Assembly: GCF_000227745.2 (NCBI RefSeq)
Contig: NC_018012.1
Span: 930,001 to 994,000, forward strand
Direction of reading: 5' to 3'
Source: Thiocystis violascens DSM 198
Lineage (GTDB): Bacteria > Pseudomonadota > Gammaproteobacteria > Chromatiales > Chromatiaceae
Length of the DNA: 64,000 nt
Each line of letters starts with the position of its first letter. Position 1 is the first letter of the stretch. Position numbers and translations under genes: made by a program. Shown here piece after piece: positions 50,680 through 59,308 of the stretch. The notes beneath the pieces are model-generated. The model made no database searches. It was not told the origin of the DNA and saw only the letters and a list, made by a program, of their open reading frames with translations.

Positions 50680-52839
50680 TTGAGCAACAAGATCCGGATT
50701 TTGACGATCCTGCTGCCGATCTTTCTGATCGCCGGTTGCGGGGACTCGCCCTGGAACGATCCCTATCCGGCGGCGGACGCCGACAGCAACACGGTGTACA
50801 GCTCGTTCGACGAACGGCCCAAGCATCTGGATCCGGCGCGCTCCTACAGCGCCAACGAGTACGCCTTTCTGGCGCAGATCTACGAGCCGCCGCTTCAGTA
50901 TCATTTCCTGCTGCGCCCCTATCGTCTGGTTCCGCTGTCGGCCGCCGAGGTTCCGGTCGCGCGTTATTTCGACGCGGCGGGCAATCCCTTGCCGGAGGAT
51001 GCGCCTGCGGCGGACATCGCCCGCAGCGACTATCTGATTCGCATCCAGCCGGGGATGCGTTTTCAGCCGCATCCGGCGTTCGCCCGGGATGCCGAAGGGC
51101 GCTTTCGGTATCACGCACTGACGGCGGCGGATCTGGATGGCATCAATCGTCTGGCCGACTTTCCTGAGGTCGGCACCCGCGAGTTGACCGCCGAGGATTT
51201 CGTCCATCAGATCAAACGACTCGCCGCGCCCTGGCTACACTCGCCGATCGCGGGCGTGATGGGACAGCATATTGTCGGTTTTCAGGAGCTTGCCGGGCAG
51301 CTTGAGTCGGCGGCGGGACAGGGACCGCTGGAACAGGCCGAAACTTTGCGCCAGTCCAGTCTGGCGGGGGTCGAGGCGGTGGACCGCGACCACTTTCGGA
51401 TCAGCCTCAAGGGGAAATATCCGCAATTCGCCTATTGGCTGGCGATGCCCTTTTTCGCCCCGATGCCTTGGGAGGCCGAGGTCTTTTATGCACAGCCGGG
51501 GCTGGCCGAGCGCAACATCACGCTCGACTGGTATCCGGTCGGCAGCGGTCCTTTTTTCCTGAGCGAAAATAATCCGAATCTGCGCATGGTGCTGGAGCGC
51601 AACCCGAATTTTCATGGCGAGTCCTTTCCGACTGAAGGGATGCCGGGCGATGCCGAATCCGGAATCCTCACCGACGCGGGCAAACCGCTCCCCTTTATCG
51701 ACCGCGCCGTCTACAGTCTGGAAAAGGAGAGTATCCCGCGCTGGAACAAATTCCTTCAGGGCTATTACGACAGCTCCGGTATCGCCTCGGACGCCTTCGA
51801 TCAGGCGGTCCAGATCGATGTTGAGGGCGAGCCGATCCTGACCGACGCGATGCGCGAACAAGGCATCTCGCTGCTGACCTCGGTGGAGCCTTCCAGCTTT
51901 TATCTGGGCTTCAACATGCTCGATCCGGTCATCGGCGGCGATTCGCCGCGTGCCCGTCTGTTGCGTCGCGCCATCTCCATCGCACTGGATTACGAGGAAT
52001 TCATCTCGATCTTTACCAATGGACGCGGCGTGGTGGCGCAGGGGCCGATTCCGCCGGGCATCTTCGGCCATCGCGAGGGCGAGGCGGGGATCAACCCCTT
52101 CGTTTACGAATGGCGCGACGGTCGGCCGGTACGCCGGAGTCTCGACGAGGCCAAGGTGCTGATGGAGCAGGCCGGCTACCCGAACGGCATCGAGCGCGAG
52201 ACCGGCCGCACGCTGACCATCAACTACGAGGCGGTCGCGACCGGGCCGGACGATCGCGCCCGTCTGAACTGGATCCGCAAGCAGTTCGCCAAGCTCGGAA
52301 TCGATCTCGTCATCCGCTCGACCGACTACAATCGCTTTCAGGACAAGCTGCGCAACGGCACCGGACAGGTCTTCATGTTCGGTTGGAACGCGGACTATCC
52401 GGACCCCGAGAATTTTCTCTTTCTGCTCTATGGACCCAATGGCAAGGTCGAGCATCAGGGCGAAAACGCCACCAATTATGCCAACCCCGAGTTCGACCGA
52501 CTGTTCGACGAGATGAAGTTCATGGACGACGGTCCCGAGCGTCAGGCCATCCTCGATCGGCTGGTCGAAATCGCGCGCACCGACGCGCCCTGGATCTGGG
52601 GCTTCCATCCCAAGGCATTCAGCCTGCATCATCAGTGGATGGCGAACGCCTCTCCCAATCAGATGGCCAACAACACCCTGAAATATCGTCGGATCGACCC
52701 TGAACTGCGGAAGCAGAAGCGCCAGGACTGGAACCAGCCGGTACTCTGGCCGCTCTGGGTCGGTGCCGGTCTGCTGGTGGCGCTGGTGCTGCCGGCCTGG
52801 TGGCTGGTGCGCCGGCGCGAACGGAGGACCGCACTGTGA
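50680..52839 (+). CDS. Peptide ABC transporter substrate-binding lipoprotein (SBP family 5)
   Basis: 719 residues, with a TTG start after cgggagcg. The N-terminus ends in the lipobox FLIAGC, so Cys20 is lipidated. The body is a family 5 solute-binding protein: SSFDERPKHLDPARSYSANEY, PHPAFARDAEGR, FMFGWNADYPDPENFLFLLYGPN near the ligand site. Unusually, the C-terminus adds a transmembrane helix (WPLWVGAGLLVALVLPAWWLV) and a basic tail, so the protein may be anchored at both ends. It is closest in layout to YejA-like peptide binding proteins. It overlaps the next permease by GTGA and is the first gene of the operon. Confidence 0.88.
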   Translation: MSNKIRILTILLPIFLIAGCGDSPWNDPYPAADADSNTVYSSFDERPKHLDPARSYSANEYAFLAQIYEPPLQYHFLLRPYRLVPLSAAEVPVARYFDAAGNPLPEDAPAADIARSDYLIRIQPGMRFQPHPAFARDAEGRFRYHALTAADLDGINRLADFPEVGTRELTAEDFVHQIKRLAAPWLHSPIAGVMGQHIVGFQELAGQLESAAGQGPLEQAETLRQSSLAGVEAVDRDHFRISLKGKYPQFAYWLAMPFFAPMPWEAEVFYAQPGLAERNITLDWYPVGSGPFFLSENNPNLRMVLERNPNFHGESFPTEGMPGDAESGILTDAGKPLPFIDRAVYSLEKESIPRWNKFLQGYYDSSGIASDAFDQAVQIDVEGEPILTDAMREQGISLLTSVEPSSFYLGFNMLDPVIGGDSPRARLLRRAISIALDYEEFISIFTNGRGVVAQGPIPPGIFGHREGEAGINPFVYEWRDGRPVRRSLDEAKVLMEQAGYPNGIERETGRTLTINYEAVATGPDDRARLNWIRKQFAKLGIDLVIRSTDYNRFQDKLRNGTGQVFMFGWNADYPDPENFLFLLYGPNGKVEHQGENATNYANPEFDRLFDEMKFMDDGPERQAILDRLVEIARTDAPWIWGFHPKAFSLHHQWMANASPNQMANNTLKYRRIDPELRKQKRQDWNQPVLWPLWVGAGLLVALVLPAWWLVRRRERRTAL

Positions 52840-53813
52840 CCGCCTATCTCCTGCGTCGACTGCTCTATGCCGTGCCGATCCTGATCGGCGTGAATCTGCT
52901 CACCTTCGTGCTTTTTTTCGTCGTCAATTCGCCCGACGACATGGCCCGCATGCATCTGGGCGAAAAACGGGTGACCGAGGAGGCCGTCCAGACCTGGAAG
53001 CAGTCGCATGGCTACGACAAACCGCTGATCTTCAACTCCGAGGCGACCGGAATCGCGCGTCTGACCGACACCATCTTTTTCGAGAAATCGATCCGGCTGT
53101 TCGCCTTTCAGTTCGGTTCTTCCGACGATGGGCGCGACATCGGCCACGACATCTCGCAGCGGATGTGGCCCAGTCTCGCCATCGCGATTCCCGTGCTGCT
53201 GGTCGGGCTGGCCTTCAATATCAGTTATGCGCTCTTCATCGTCCTGTTCCGGGCGACCTATGTGGATATCGGAAGCGTCGTGCTGCTGGTCGCCATGTTG
53301 TCCATTTCCAGCCTCTTCTACATCATTGGCGGTCAGTTCATCCTCGGCAAGCTGTTCCATCTCGCCCCGATCTCCGGCTACGACACCGGACTACACGCCT
53401 GGAAATTCCTGATCCTGCCGGTGATCGTCGGGGTCATCGGCGGCATTGGCGCCGGCACCCGCTGGTATCGCACGCTTTTTCTGGAAGAGATCGCCAAGGA
53501 TTATGTCCGCACCGCGCGCGCCAAGGGCTTAAGCGAAGGCCGCGTGCTCTTTCGGCATGTGCTGGGCAATGCGCTCATCCCCATCCTGACCGGCGTGGTG
53601 GTGGTGGTGCCGCTGCTGTTCATGGGCAGTCTCATCACCGAATCCTTTTTCGGCATTCCGGGGCTCGGCAGCTACACCATCGACGCCATCGGCAATCAGG
53701 ATTTCGCGATCGTTCGGTCCATGGTATTTCTGGGCGCCGTGCTCTACATCCTGGGGCTGATCCTGACCGACCTCTCCTATACCCTGGTCGACCCAAGGGT
53801 CAGACTGCAATGA
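52836..53813 (+). CDS. Peptide ABC transporter permease 1 (YejB type)
   Basis: 325 residues from the GTG at 52836, overlapping the binding-protein stop. About six transmembrane helices. The N-terminal MTAYLLRRLLYAVPILIGVNLLTFVLFF is typical of DppB/OppB/YejB permeases. The EAA loop is EEIAKDYVRTARAKGLSEGRVLFRHVLGNALIP. It forms the membrane channel with the next permease. Confidence 0.9.
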   Translation: MTAYLLRRLLYAVPILIGVNLLTFVLFFVVNSPDDMARMHLGEKRVTEEAVQTWKQSHGYDKPLIFNSEATGIARLTDTIFFEKSIRLFAFQFGSSDDGRDIGHDISQRMWPSLAIAIPVLLVGLAFNISYALFIVLFRATYVDIGSVVLLVAMLSISSLFYIIGGQFILGKLFHLAPISGYDTGLHAWKFLILPVIVGVIGGIGAGTRWYRTLFLEEIAKDYVRTARAKGLSEGRVLFRHVLGNALIPILTGVVVVVPLLFMGSLITESFFGIPGLGSYTIDAIGNQDFAIVRSMVFLGAVLYILGLILTDLSYTLVDPRVRLQ

Positions 53814-53826
53814 GGTCGCGCTTGCC

Positions 53827-55251
53827 ATGCCCTTGATGCCGGTTGTCCTCTGGACCGATGCGCTGGTCTTTCTGCTGATCGCGCTGGGTCTGATCTTCGG
53901 TCTCCATGCCGCGCGTCACGAACATCTGCGCGCGCCCTGGCGGCGTGTCGTGCGCTCGCGGGTCGGGGTCGCGACCCTGGTCGTGCTGAGTGCTTATGGC
54001 CTGGTCGGACTGCTCGATACGGTGCATTTTCGACTCAAGCCGGATCAGCCGTCGACCAGCGCGGAGCCTCAACACGCGCAGTACGCGCCCGAGGTTCTGA
54101 GCCTGCTCGACGTGGCGTTGAGCGGATTGCGCGCGCGTCAGGAAAAGACCTATTCGGCGCCCTTCGCGACCCATCTGTTCGTCAAAGAGGCCATTCAACT
54201 GCCCGACGGCACCCTGATTCGCGACTATCCGCGACTCGAACACGGCGGCAGCCATCTCGCCGATCCCGCGACCCAGCGCGGCCCGGACATCGTCTTCCGC
54301 GCGCTGCTCGGGATGTTCAAGGGGCTGCTCGCCTGGGGTCTGATCGGCGCCGGAATCCTCTGGCGGCTCGCGCGTCGGCGCGGCGAGCCCATGGCGGCGA
54401 TCCGGGCCGACATCCTGGCTGGACGCACCGCGATCCCCTGGCGCACCGCGCTGGCGATGCTCGGTCTGCTGCTGGTCTGCGGCTTCGTCGCCGCCGAACT
54501 GGCGGCGAACTATCACATCCTGGGCACCGACAAAGTGGGCGAGGATGTCTTTTTTCAGACGCTGAAAAGCATCCGCACCGGTCTGCTGATCGGCACCCTC
54601 ACCACTCTCGTGATGCTCCCCGCCGCTCTCCTGCTCGGCATCGCCGCCGGCTATTTCCGGGGTTGGGTGGACGACATCATCCAATATCTCTACACCACCC
54701 TGAATTCGATCCCCGGCGTGCTGCTGATCGCCGCCGCCATCCTCATGCTTCAGGTCTACATGAGCAACCACGCGGACGACTTCGCGAGTCCGGTCGAGCG
54801 CGCCGATCTGCGCCTGCTCTTCCTCTGTCTGATCCTGGGCGTCACCAGTTGGACCGGACTGTGCCGGCTGCTGCGCGGTGAGGCACTGAAACTGCGCGAG
54901 GTCGATTATGTCCAGGCCGCCTCCGCCCTGGGGGTCGGGCATTTCAACATCATCGGCCGCCACCTTCTGCCGAACGTCATGCATATCGTGCTGATCACGG
55001 TGGTGCTGGACTTCAGCGGACTGGTGCTGGCCGAGGCGGTGCTGTCCTATGTCAACATCGGCGTGGACCCAACCATGAATTCCTGGGGCAACATGATCAA
55101 CAGCGCCCGGCTCGAATTGGCGCGCGATCCGGTGGTCTGGTGGTCGCTGACCGCCGCCTTCGTATTCATGTTTACTCTGGTGCTGGCGGCGAATCTCTTC
55201 GCCGACGTGGTTCGTGATGCCTTCGATCCGCGCTTGCGGGAGGCGGGTTGA
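53827..55251 (+). CDS. Peptide ABC transporter permease 2 (YejE type)
   Basis: 474 residues, longer than typical DppC/OppC because of an N-terminal extension with two helices and a periplasmic loop (about residues 50-230), as in YejE. The EAA loop is GEALKLREVDYVQAASALGVGHFNIIGRHLLPN, and VDPTMNSWGNMINSARLELARDPVVWW closes the family signature. It lies 13 bases after permease 1. The last 170 bases of the gene have been copied twice into the downstream region (55460-55590 and 59407-59542), a sign of local duplication. No ATPase gene follows; the likely one is at 43612-45666. Confidence 0.9.
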   Translation: MPLMPVVLWTDALVFLLIALGLIFGLHAARHEHLRAPWRRVVRSRVGVATLVVLSAYGLVGLLDTVHFRLKPDQPSTSAEPQHAQYAPEVLSLLDVALSGLRARQEKTYSAPFATHLFVKEAIQLPDGTLIRDYPRLEHGGSHLADPATQRGPDIVFRALLGMFKGLLAWGLIGAGILWRLARRRGEPMAAIRADILAGRTAIPWRTALAMLGLLLVCGFVAAELAANYHILGTDKVGEDVFFQTLKSIRTGLLIGTLTTLVMLPAALLLGIAAGYFRGWVDDIIQYLYTTLNSIPGVLLIAAAILMLQVYMSNHADDFASPVERADLRLLFLCLILGVTSWTGLCRLLRGEALKLREVDYVQAASALGVGHFNIIGRHLLPNVMHIVLITVVLDFSGLVLAEAVLSYVNIGVDPTMNSWGNMINSARLELARDPVVWWSLTAAFVFMFTLVLAANLFADVVRDAFDPRLREAG

Positions 55252-55361
55252 CGCGAGTGGGGACCGACAGCCGACGGAACTCAGGACGGAGCGGCGGCGC
55301 GCAGTGCCTCGACCTGGGCCACGCGCAGTCCCGTGGCCTGGGCGATTTGCCCATCGCTGAG
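55221..55361. repeat. 141-bp perfect direct repeat, copy 1
   Basis: Identical in all 141 bases to 58331-58471. It covers the last 31 bases of the permease gene and the 3' end of an Rpn-family gene. The two copies are 3110 bases apart. Confidence 0.95.
55281..55361 (-). pseudogene. Rpn-family nuclease 3' stub
   Basis: The last 81 bases (27 codons including the stop) of the gene intact at 58391-59263, fused at 55361/55362 to sequence that in the intact copy lies upstream of that gene (59309 onward). The simplest reading is an 837-base deletion in this copy. Confidence 0.85.
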
Positions 55362-55590
55362 TCGGGTGGAGCGAGCGCGCCTGTCGGGTGGCTAACAACG
55401 GCAACCCAACCGACGCTGCGGTGCGGATGTGCAATGGGTAACCTGACCCCGGCTTTTCCTGGGGCAACAGGATCAACAGCGCCCGCCTCGAACTGGCGCG
55501 CGACCCGGTGGTCTGGTGGTCGCTGACCGCCGTCTTTGCGTTCATGTTCACCCTGGCGCGCCAACCTCTTCGCGGACGTGGTCCGGGATG
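55362..55590. repeat. Duplicated segment: Rpn upstream region plus permease tail, copy 1
   Basis: Matches 59309-59542 with a few substitutions and a 5-base deletion near 55555. From about 55460 it is also a diverged copy of the permease 3' end (55084-55220). The deletion breaks the permease reading frame, so it is non-coding now. Confidence 0.88.
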
Positions 55591-55923
55591 AGCTTCACCA
55601 CAGACAAGCCCATCCTCTTCGCCTATCATGGCTATTGCCTGGCTGATCCACCGGCTCACCGATCGTCGCGCCAACCACCACAATCTGCATGTGCGCGGCG
55701 ATAAGGAAGAGTGCACCACCTCGACGCCCTTCGATACGGTGGTCGAGAACGATCTGGATCGCTTCGACCTGGTCGCCGACGTCATCGATCGCGTCCGCGA
55801 CTTGGCCCAAGGGCCGCCTACGCCAAGCAGGCGATTCGTGACAAGCTCATCGAGGACAAGCAATACATCGCCGAGCATGGCGAGGATCTACCGGAGGTGA
55901 GAGATTGGAAATGGGTGACATAG
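55591..55923 (+). pseudogene. Phosphoketolase C-terminal remnant
   Basis: Three frames read together give the end of a xylulose-5-phosphate/fructose-6-phosphate phosphoketolase: [15 protein letters not shown] in one frame, [24 protein letters not shown] with [23 protein letters not shown] in the next, and [32 protein letters not shown] in the third. At least two frameshifts and the loss of about 700 N-terminal residues make it a dead fragment. It begins exactly at the duplication breakpoint at 55590/55591, so it was captured during the rearrangement or the duplicate landed in it. Confidence 0.85.
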
Positions 55924-55985
55924 AGCGACCGGCAACCGGCGGCCAGCGTCAGGCGCGCGTTCGTAACAGGGGTCTTGATCGGCCT

Positions 55986-56711
55986 ATGATCGGCACGGCA
56001 ATCATCCTGTGTTCTGTTCTATTGATTGCCGGGTGTGGCCCGCGCCTGGCCACGAAGGCGGACGATGCCGCTCAAATGCCCAACCCGATGCTCAATGCAA
56101 GCTATGCGGAAGAGGCCGAGGTTCCGTTCGTGATGGAACCAAAAACGGTCAGGCCATTGAGTTCCAAGCGGGCTAACTTTGGGGCGGAGACCGCATCGCG
56201 CAGGACACGGGAGACGGCGGATTGGGTTGTCGCTTCAAGAGACAATCTCAACCTGCCGTTCGCGATTGTCGATAAGGTCAACGCGAAGGTCTATGTCTTT
56301 AGCGTGGACGGACAGCTCAAGGGCGCGGCCCCCGTGCTGCTGGGGATGGGGAAAGGTGATGGCGTCGCCCCCGGCATCAGTGACATGCGGATGTCACGTA
56401 TCCCCCCCTCGGATCGTACAACGCCCGCGGGTCGTTTCGTGACGGCCATGGGCCGCAATTCCCATGGCAAGGAAATCCTCTGGGTGGACTACAAAAACTC
56501 TATCTCCATGCATCCGGTCGTGACGAGCATACCCAAACAGCGCCGACCGCAACGCCTGGCCAGTCCAACGCCGCTCGATAACCGGATTTCCTATGGCTGC
56601 ATCAATGTTCCACCGGAATTCTTCACGGACGTGATACATCGCTTTTTTTCCGGGACGGCCGGTGTCGTTTATGTCATGCCGGAAACCAGGCGGGTTGGAG
56701 CATCATCGTAA
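55986..56711 (+). CDS. L,D-transpeptidase-family lipoprotein
   Basis: 241 residues from the ATG at 55986 (MIGTAIILCSVLLIAGC), a lipoprotein signal with Cys17. The catalytic part includes LPFAIVDKVNAKVYVFSVDGQLKG (YkuD N-terminal strands), TTPAGRF, ISMHPV and RISYGCINVPPEFF with Cys205 as nucleophile. The usual SHGC is SYGC here. The family forms 3-3 peptidoglycan cross-links or attaches proteins; this version resembles the less-studied 'L,D-transpeptidase catalytic domain' lipoproteins. The open frame continues upstream to 55905 inside the phosphoketolase remnant. The stop overlaps the convergent gene by 9 bases. Confidence 0.8.
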   Translation: MIGTAIILCSVLLIAGCGPRLATKADDAAQMPNPMLNASYAEEAEVPFVMEPKTVRPLSSKRANFGAETASRRTRETADWVVASRDNLNLPFAIVDKVNAKVYVFSVDGQLKGAAPVLLGMGKGDGVAPGISDMRMSRIPPSDRTTPAGRFVTAMGRNSHGKEILWVDYKNSISMHPVVTSIPKQRRPQRLASPTPLDNRISYGCINVPPEFFTDVIHRFFSGTAGVVYVMPETRRVGASS

Positions 56712-57461
56712 GGAAAACGCCGCTGGCCCCAAGCGGTCCAGTGGCGGCGTGTCGCACAACTCGTCGATTGAGTGCGGGGTGGCATTAAGACGTTCGAAAG
56801 GCGGTTCCCATCCCTTCTTCTTGTCGCTCCAACTCGACAAGGGCATGACCATTGGCAAATGGCCGTTCGGCCGATACCAGGAGTCAACGCTCCAGGGAGA
56901 CCCGCTATCCGTATCGATGATGACGGCCGTCCAGTGAACCGCAGTGATATCGAAAAAACCGCGTACCTTGGGCGATGAGACCGTCCAACCGGCCAGTTCC
57001 CCGATATCCCGGAGAATATGCAGATACGTCATGGTGTTGCTGGCGTTATCGACGCAATCCATCCGCCCCTCGACTTCCGCCTCGGAATCGTTAATGGCTA
57101 GGTCGTTGGCCAACAACGGTTGATGTTTTTGTGCCAGCAATTCCATTTGCCAGATGCCGATCCGCACATGCTGCAATCGATCGTAAACACTTGTGCCCGG
57201 ACACTGCGCCAGATGCCTTTTCAGGAGGGCCATATCCTTGGGAGTAAAGGTCACGGTCTGTCTGCTCGCACACGACCAGTTAAAGCAAATTCGCAGCGTG
57301 ACGGCCCCCTTCGGGTCGATCGCGTACTCTGGTGGAAGTGGACGCGAAACCGATCCCTGAGCGTCATCAAAAACCGGCGGTGGTGAGGAGGCGGAACCAG
57401 CCAAACCGGCATGGCTGACGAGTATGGCGAGGAAACCGACCGCAGCGGGCCGTAACAGCAT
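56703..57461 (-). CDS. Exported protein of unknown function
   Basis: 252 residues from the ATG at 57461; an in-frame TTG at 57497 is an alternative, and neither has a good ribosome site. Residues 1-24 are a signal peptide (MLLRPAAVGFLAILVSHAGLAG). The mature part contains RICFNWSCASRQTVTF, CVDNASNTMTYL and WTAVIIDTDSGSPWSVDSWYRPNG, including an N-S-W pattern, several Cys and a W-S-V-D-S-W stretch that could be a papain- or transglutaminase-like active site. That is not established. The base composition is lower in GC than the flanks. It converges on the L,D-transpeptidase gene, with 9 bases of overlap. Confidence 0.65.
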   Translation of the reverse strand: MLLRPAAVGFLAILVSHAGLAGSASSPPPVFDDAQGSVSRPLPPEYAIDPKGAVTLRICFNWSCASRQTVTFTPKDMALLKRHLAQCPGTSVYDRLQHVRIGIWQMELLAQKHQPLLANDLAINDSEAEVEGRMDCVDNASNTMTYLHILRDIGELAGWTVSSPKVRGFFDITAVHWTAVIIDTDSGSPWSVDSWYRPNGHLPMVMPLSSWSDKKKGWEPPFERLNATPHSIDELCDTPPLDRLGPAAFSLR

Positions 57462-57547
57462 AAAAATAAAGATAATAATGTCAAAGGCTTGTGCCAAGAC
57501 GAAGCTGAAAGGCTTTAATGTTATGGCACTGCTACCCCTCGACCTTC

Positions 57548-57586
57548 GCCGTCAACTTTGAGTTTTTCAATTTCAAAGTTGACGGC
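57548..57586. repeat. 14-bp perfect inverted repeat
   Basis: gccgtcaactttga (57548-57561) pairs with tcaaagttgacggc (57573-57586), 11-base loop. It lies just past the stop of the small lipoprotein on the minus strand and may be its terminator, though the trailing bases are not T-rich. Confidence 0.6.
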
Positions 57587-57611
57587 GTAGACCATCGAAA
57601 CCGGGAAGTTA

Positions 57612-57761
57612 TCAATTGCGATCTGGTTTTGGCTCATACATCGGGGCCGGAGCGGCGGCGGCTGGCGCCGGCTCATGCTTCGATGCGGTGCTGCAAGCCG
57701 TGAGCAGCAGGCCCAACGTCATGGTGATCAGAAGAAGAGCACTTATAGAAGTGTTGTTCAT
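57612..57761 (-). CDS. Small lipoprotein
   Basis: A 49-residue frame: MNNTSISALLLITMTLGLLLTAC with a clear lipobox (LTAC, Cys23), then a short Ala/Pro-rich tail (ASKHEPAPAAAAPAP) ending YEPKPDRN. aggtaa lies 8 bases before the ATG. The organisation (signal peptide, lipobox, Pro/Ala tail) is that of small outer-membrane lipoproteins. It lies upstream of and parallel to the exported unknown protein, separated from it by an inverted repeat. No family assigned. Confidence 0.6.
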   Translation of the reverse strand: MNNTSISALLLITMTLGLLLTACSTASKHEPAPAAAAPAPMYEPKPDRN

Positions 57762-58007
57762 TTGTCGTTACCTGATTTATTAGAATTTTTAGAAATTCAA
57801 GTGACTGAACATACGGCGGCGATGTCGATGCTTGACTGCCAGCATCACCCACAGAGATCCGTCTGTCCGTACACTACCGACCCGGCATCCAACTCTTAAT
57901 GCCTGGCTGTCAGCATAGCTTTCACGGAGCCGTTTGTCTGTACGGTTCATCGCCTATCACATTCTGGCAAACTGTGACGCTCGGGCAATGTTGAGGTAAT
58001 TGAGGTC
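57762..58007. other. Low-GC intergenic region
   Basis: About 245 bases with no gene. Two degenerate direct repeats (ctgccagcat...gatccgtctgtccgtac near 57836 and ctgtcagcat...gagccgtttgtctgtac near 57906) are visible. Presumably holds the promoter of the small lipoprotein. Confidence 0.45.
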
Positions 58008-58298
58008 ATGGGAAGCGTCAAACGATTGGCTGATCTTAGACACCGAGCGGCAAGACAGGCGCGAGCAATGGCTGAGGCGGCCAGCCATGTCCAAACTGTG
58101 TTATTGAGTCTGGACCAGACTGATTTAGGCGATCGGATGGCACTGCTGATGGTGGCGGTGGGGGTAGGCGATCGGGCGTTACCGCTAGCGTGGCGAGCCG
58201 AGGAAGGGACCGCCAATATTGGGTTTGCGGGCTAGCGGGCCGTGTTGGAGTCGCTTCTGGTTTGGCTCCCGGCCGGGGCGCGCGTGCTGCTGTCAGGG
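58008..58298 (+). pseudogene. IS4-like transposase fragment 1
   Basis: A frame encodes VLLSLDQTDLGDRMALLMVAVGVGDRALPLAWRAEEGTANIGFAG, the segment around the first catalytic Asp of IS4-like DDE transposases. A premature TAG (58233-58235) replaces the Gln codon found in fragment 2, and the homology then continues (VLESLLVWLPAGARVLLS) to 58298, where about 52 bases present in fragment 2 are missing. The 5' part of the gene is also lost. Confidence 0.8.
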
Positions 58299-58302
58299 AA
58301 AA

Positions 58303-58319
58303 GGTACGCGATGCGTACC
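58303..58319. repeat. Palindrome ggtacgcgatgcgtacc
   Basis: ggtacgc / gcgtacc around gat, repeated at 59697-59713 with the same flanks (gggaaaa, ctggctacctggctt). It marks the end of each transposase fragment. Confidence 0.7.
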
Positions 58320-58330
58320 TGGCTACCTGG

Positions 58331-58471
58331 CTTCGATCCGCGCTTGCGGGAGGCGGGTTGACGCGAGTGGGGACCGACAGCCGACGGAACTCAGGACGGA
58401 GCGGCGGCGCGCAGTGCCTCGACCTGGGCCACGCGCAGTCCCGTGGCCTGGGCGATTTGCCCATCGCTGAG
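58331..58471. repeat. 141-bp perfect direct repeat, copy 2
   Basis: Identical to 55221-55361. It carries the last 31 bases of the permease gene, detached from the rest, and the 3' end of the intact Rpn gene. Confidence 0.95.
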
Positions 58472-59263
58472 CACGCCGAGCGCGAGGAGGTTGCGGGCGG
58501 TTTCCAGGCGGCCTTTCTGCATCCCGAGCCGCTCGCCCTCCTCGCGCGCCTCCTTGAGCAAGGATACCTCGTCGTGCAACGCCCGCTCGCGCACGAACGC
58601 CAGGCGCCGCGCTTCCTCGTCGGCGCTCAACTGACGCACGCGGTTCAGCGCCTCTTGAATCGGGGTATGTTTGATCGCGGCCATGGTTTGCTCCTCGCGC
58701 CAATGCTCGAAAAAGGTGATCCACGCGGACAGCGGATCGGCGCCGAGCCCGAGGCGGTCCGCTTTCTTCAATTCGATCAGCGTCAATTGTAGCCGGTTCC
58801 CCAGCGTGACCTCGGGCTGACGCGCGTCGCGCATCTCGAAGCGCCAGCGCGCCTGCGCGCGCTGCTCAGGGGTGTCGGTGAACAGATCGAAGTCCAGGAG
58901 GTGGATGCCGACCGCCGCGCGCAGCGTGGCGTAGTCCTCGCCCTGTTCCAGTTGCTGCGCCAGCATCCGCGCCAAATAGTAGAGCGCCCGCTGGTGCCAG
59001 GCGCCATAGCGGCGCACCTGAATCTCGACATTGTGGGCGTGTCCCTCGCCATCGCGCGCCAGCACGTCGAGGATGATGTACTTGCCGCGCAATTCCTCGG
59101 CATTGATACCCGGATTGAGAATCTCCACCGAACGGATCTCGGGCAGGTCCGGGCGCAGGTCGTTGATCAACGACACCAGCAGCTCGGGGGCCTCGCCAAA
59201 GAGGCGCTTGAAGACGTAATCGTTCTTGGGGTCGAGCAGGGCGTCAGGCGTGACGGAGGGCAT
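58391..59263 (-). CDS. Rpn-family recombination-promoting nuclease / putative transposase
   Basis: 290 residues. MPSVTPDALLDPKNDYVFKRLFG is the family N-terminus. IILDVLARDGEGHAHNVEIQVRR contains the PD-(D/E)xK-type core (Asp, then ExQ). Helical segments and a charged C-terminal coiled part follow (LKEAREEGERLGMQKGRLETARNLLALGVL). Rpn proteins are DNA endonucleases that stimulate RecA-independent recombination and often occur in multiple copies. The gene is intact and sits inside the duplicated segment whose first copy has lost all but the 3' end. The family's activity offers a possible, unproven link to the rearrangements around it. Confidence 0.88.
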   Translation of the reverse strand: MPSVTPDALLDPKNDYVFKRLFGEAPELLVSLINDLRPDLPEIRSVEILNPGINAEELRGKYIILDVLARDGEGHAHNVEIQVRRYGAWHQRALYYLARMLAQQLEQGEDYATLRAAVGIHLLDFDLFTDTPEQRAQARWRFEMRDARQPEVTLGNRLQLTLIELKKADRLGLGADPLSAWITFFEHWREEQTMAAIKHTPIQEALNRVRQLSADEEARRLAFVRERALHDEVSLLKEAREEGERLGMQKGRLETARNLLALGVLSDGQIAQATGLRVAQVEALRAAAPS

Positions 59264-59308
59264 GGCGGGTGGGCGATCTGGGGGCGGGATGTCGCCATTG
59301 TAGCCCTG

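Noticed and set aside
53800..55878. 692-residue minus-strand open frame over the permease and duplicated region
   Set aside because: Asp/Gln/Arg-rich low-complexity translation, antisense to a permease with intact family motifs, and running through pseudogenes.
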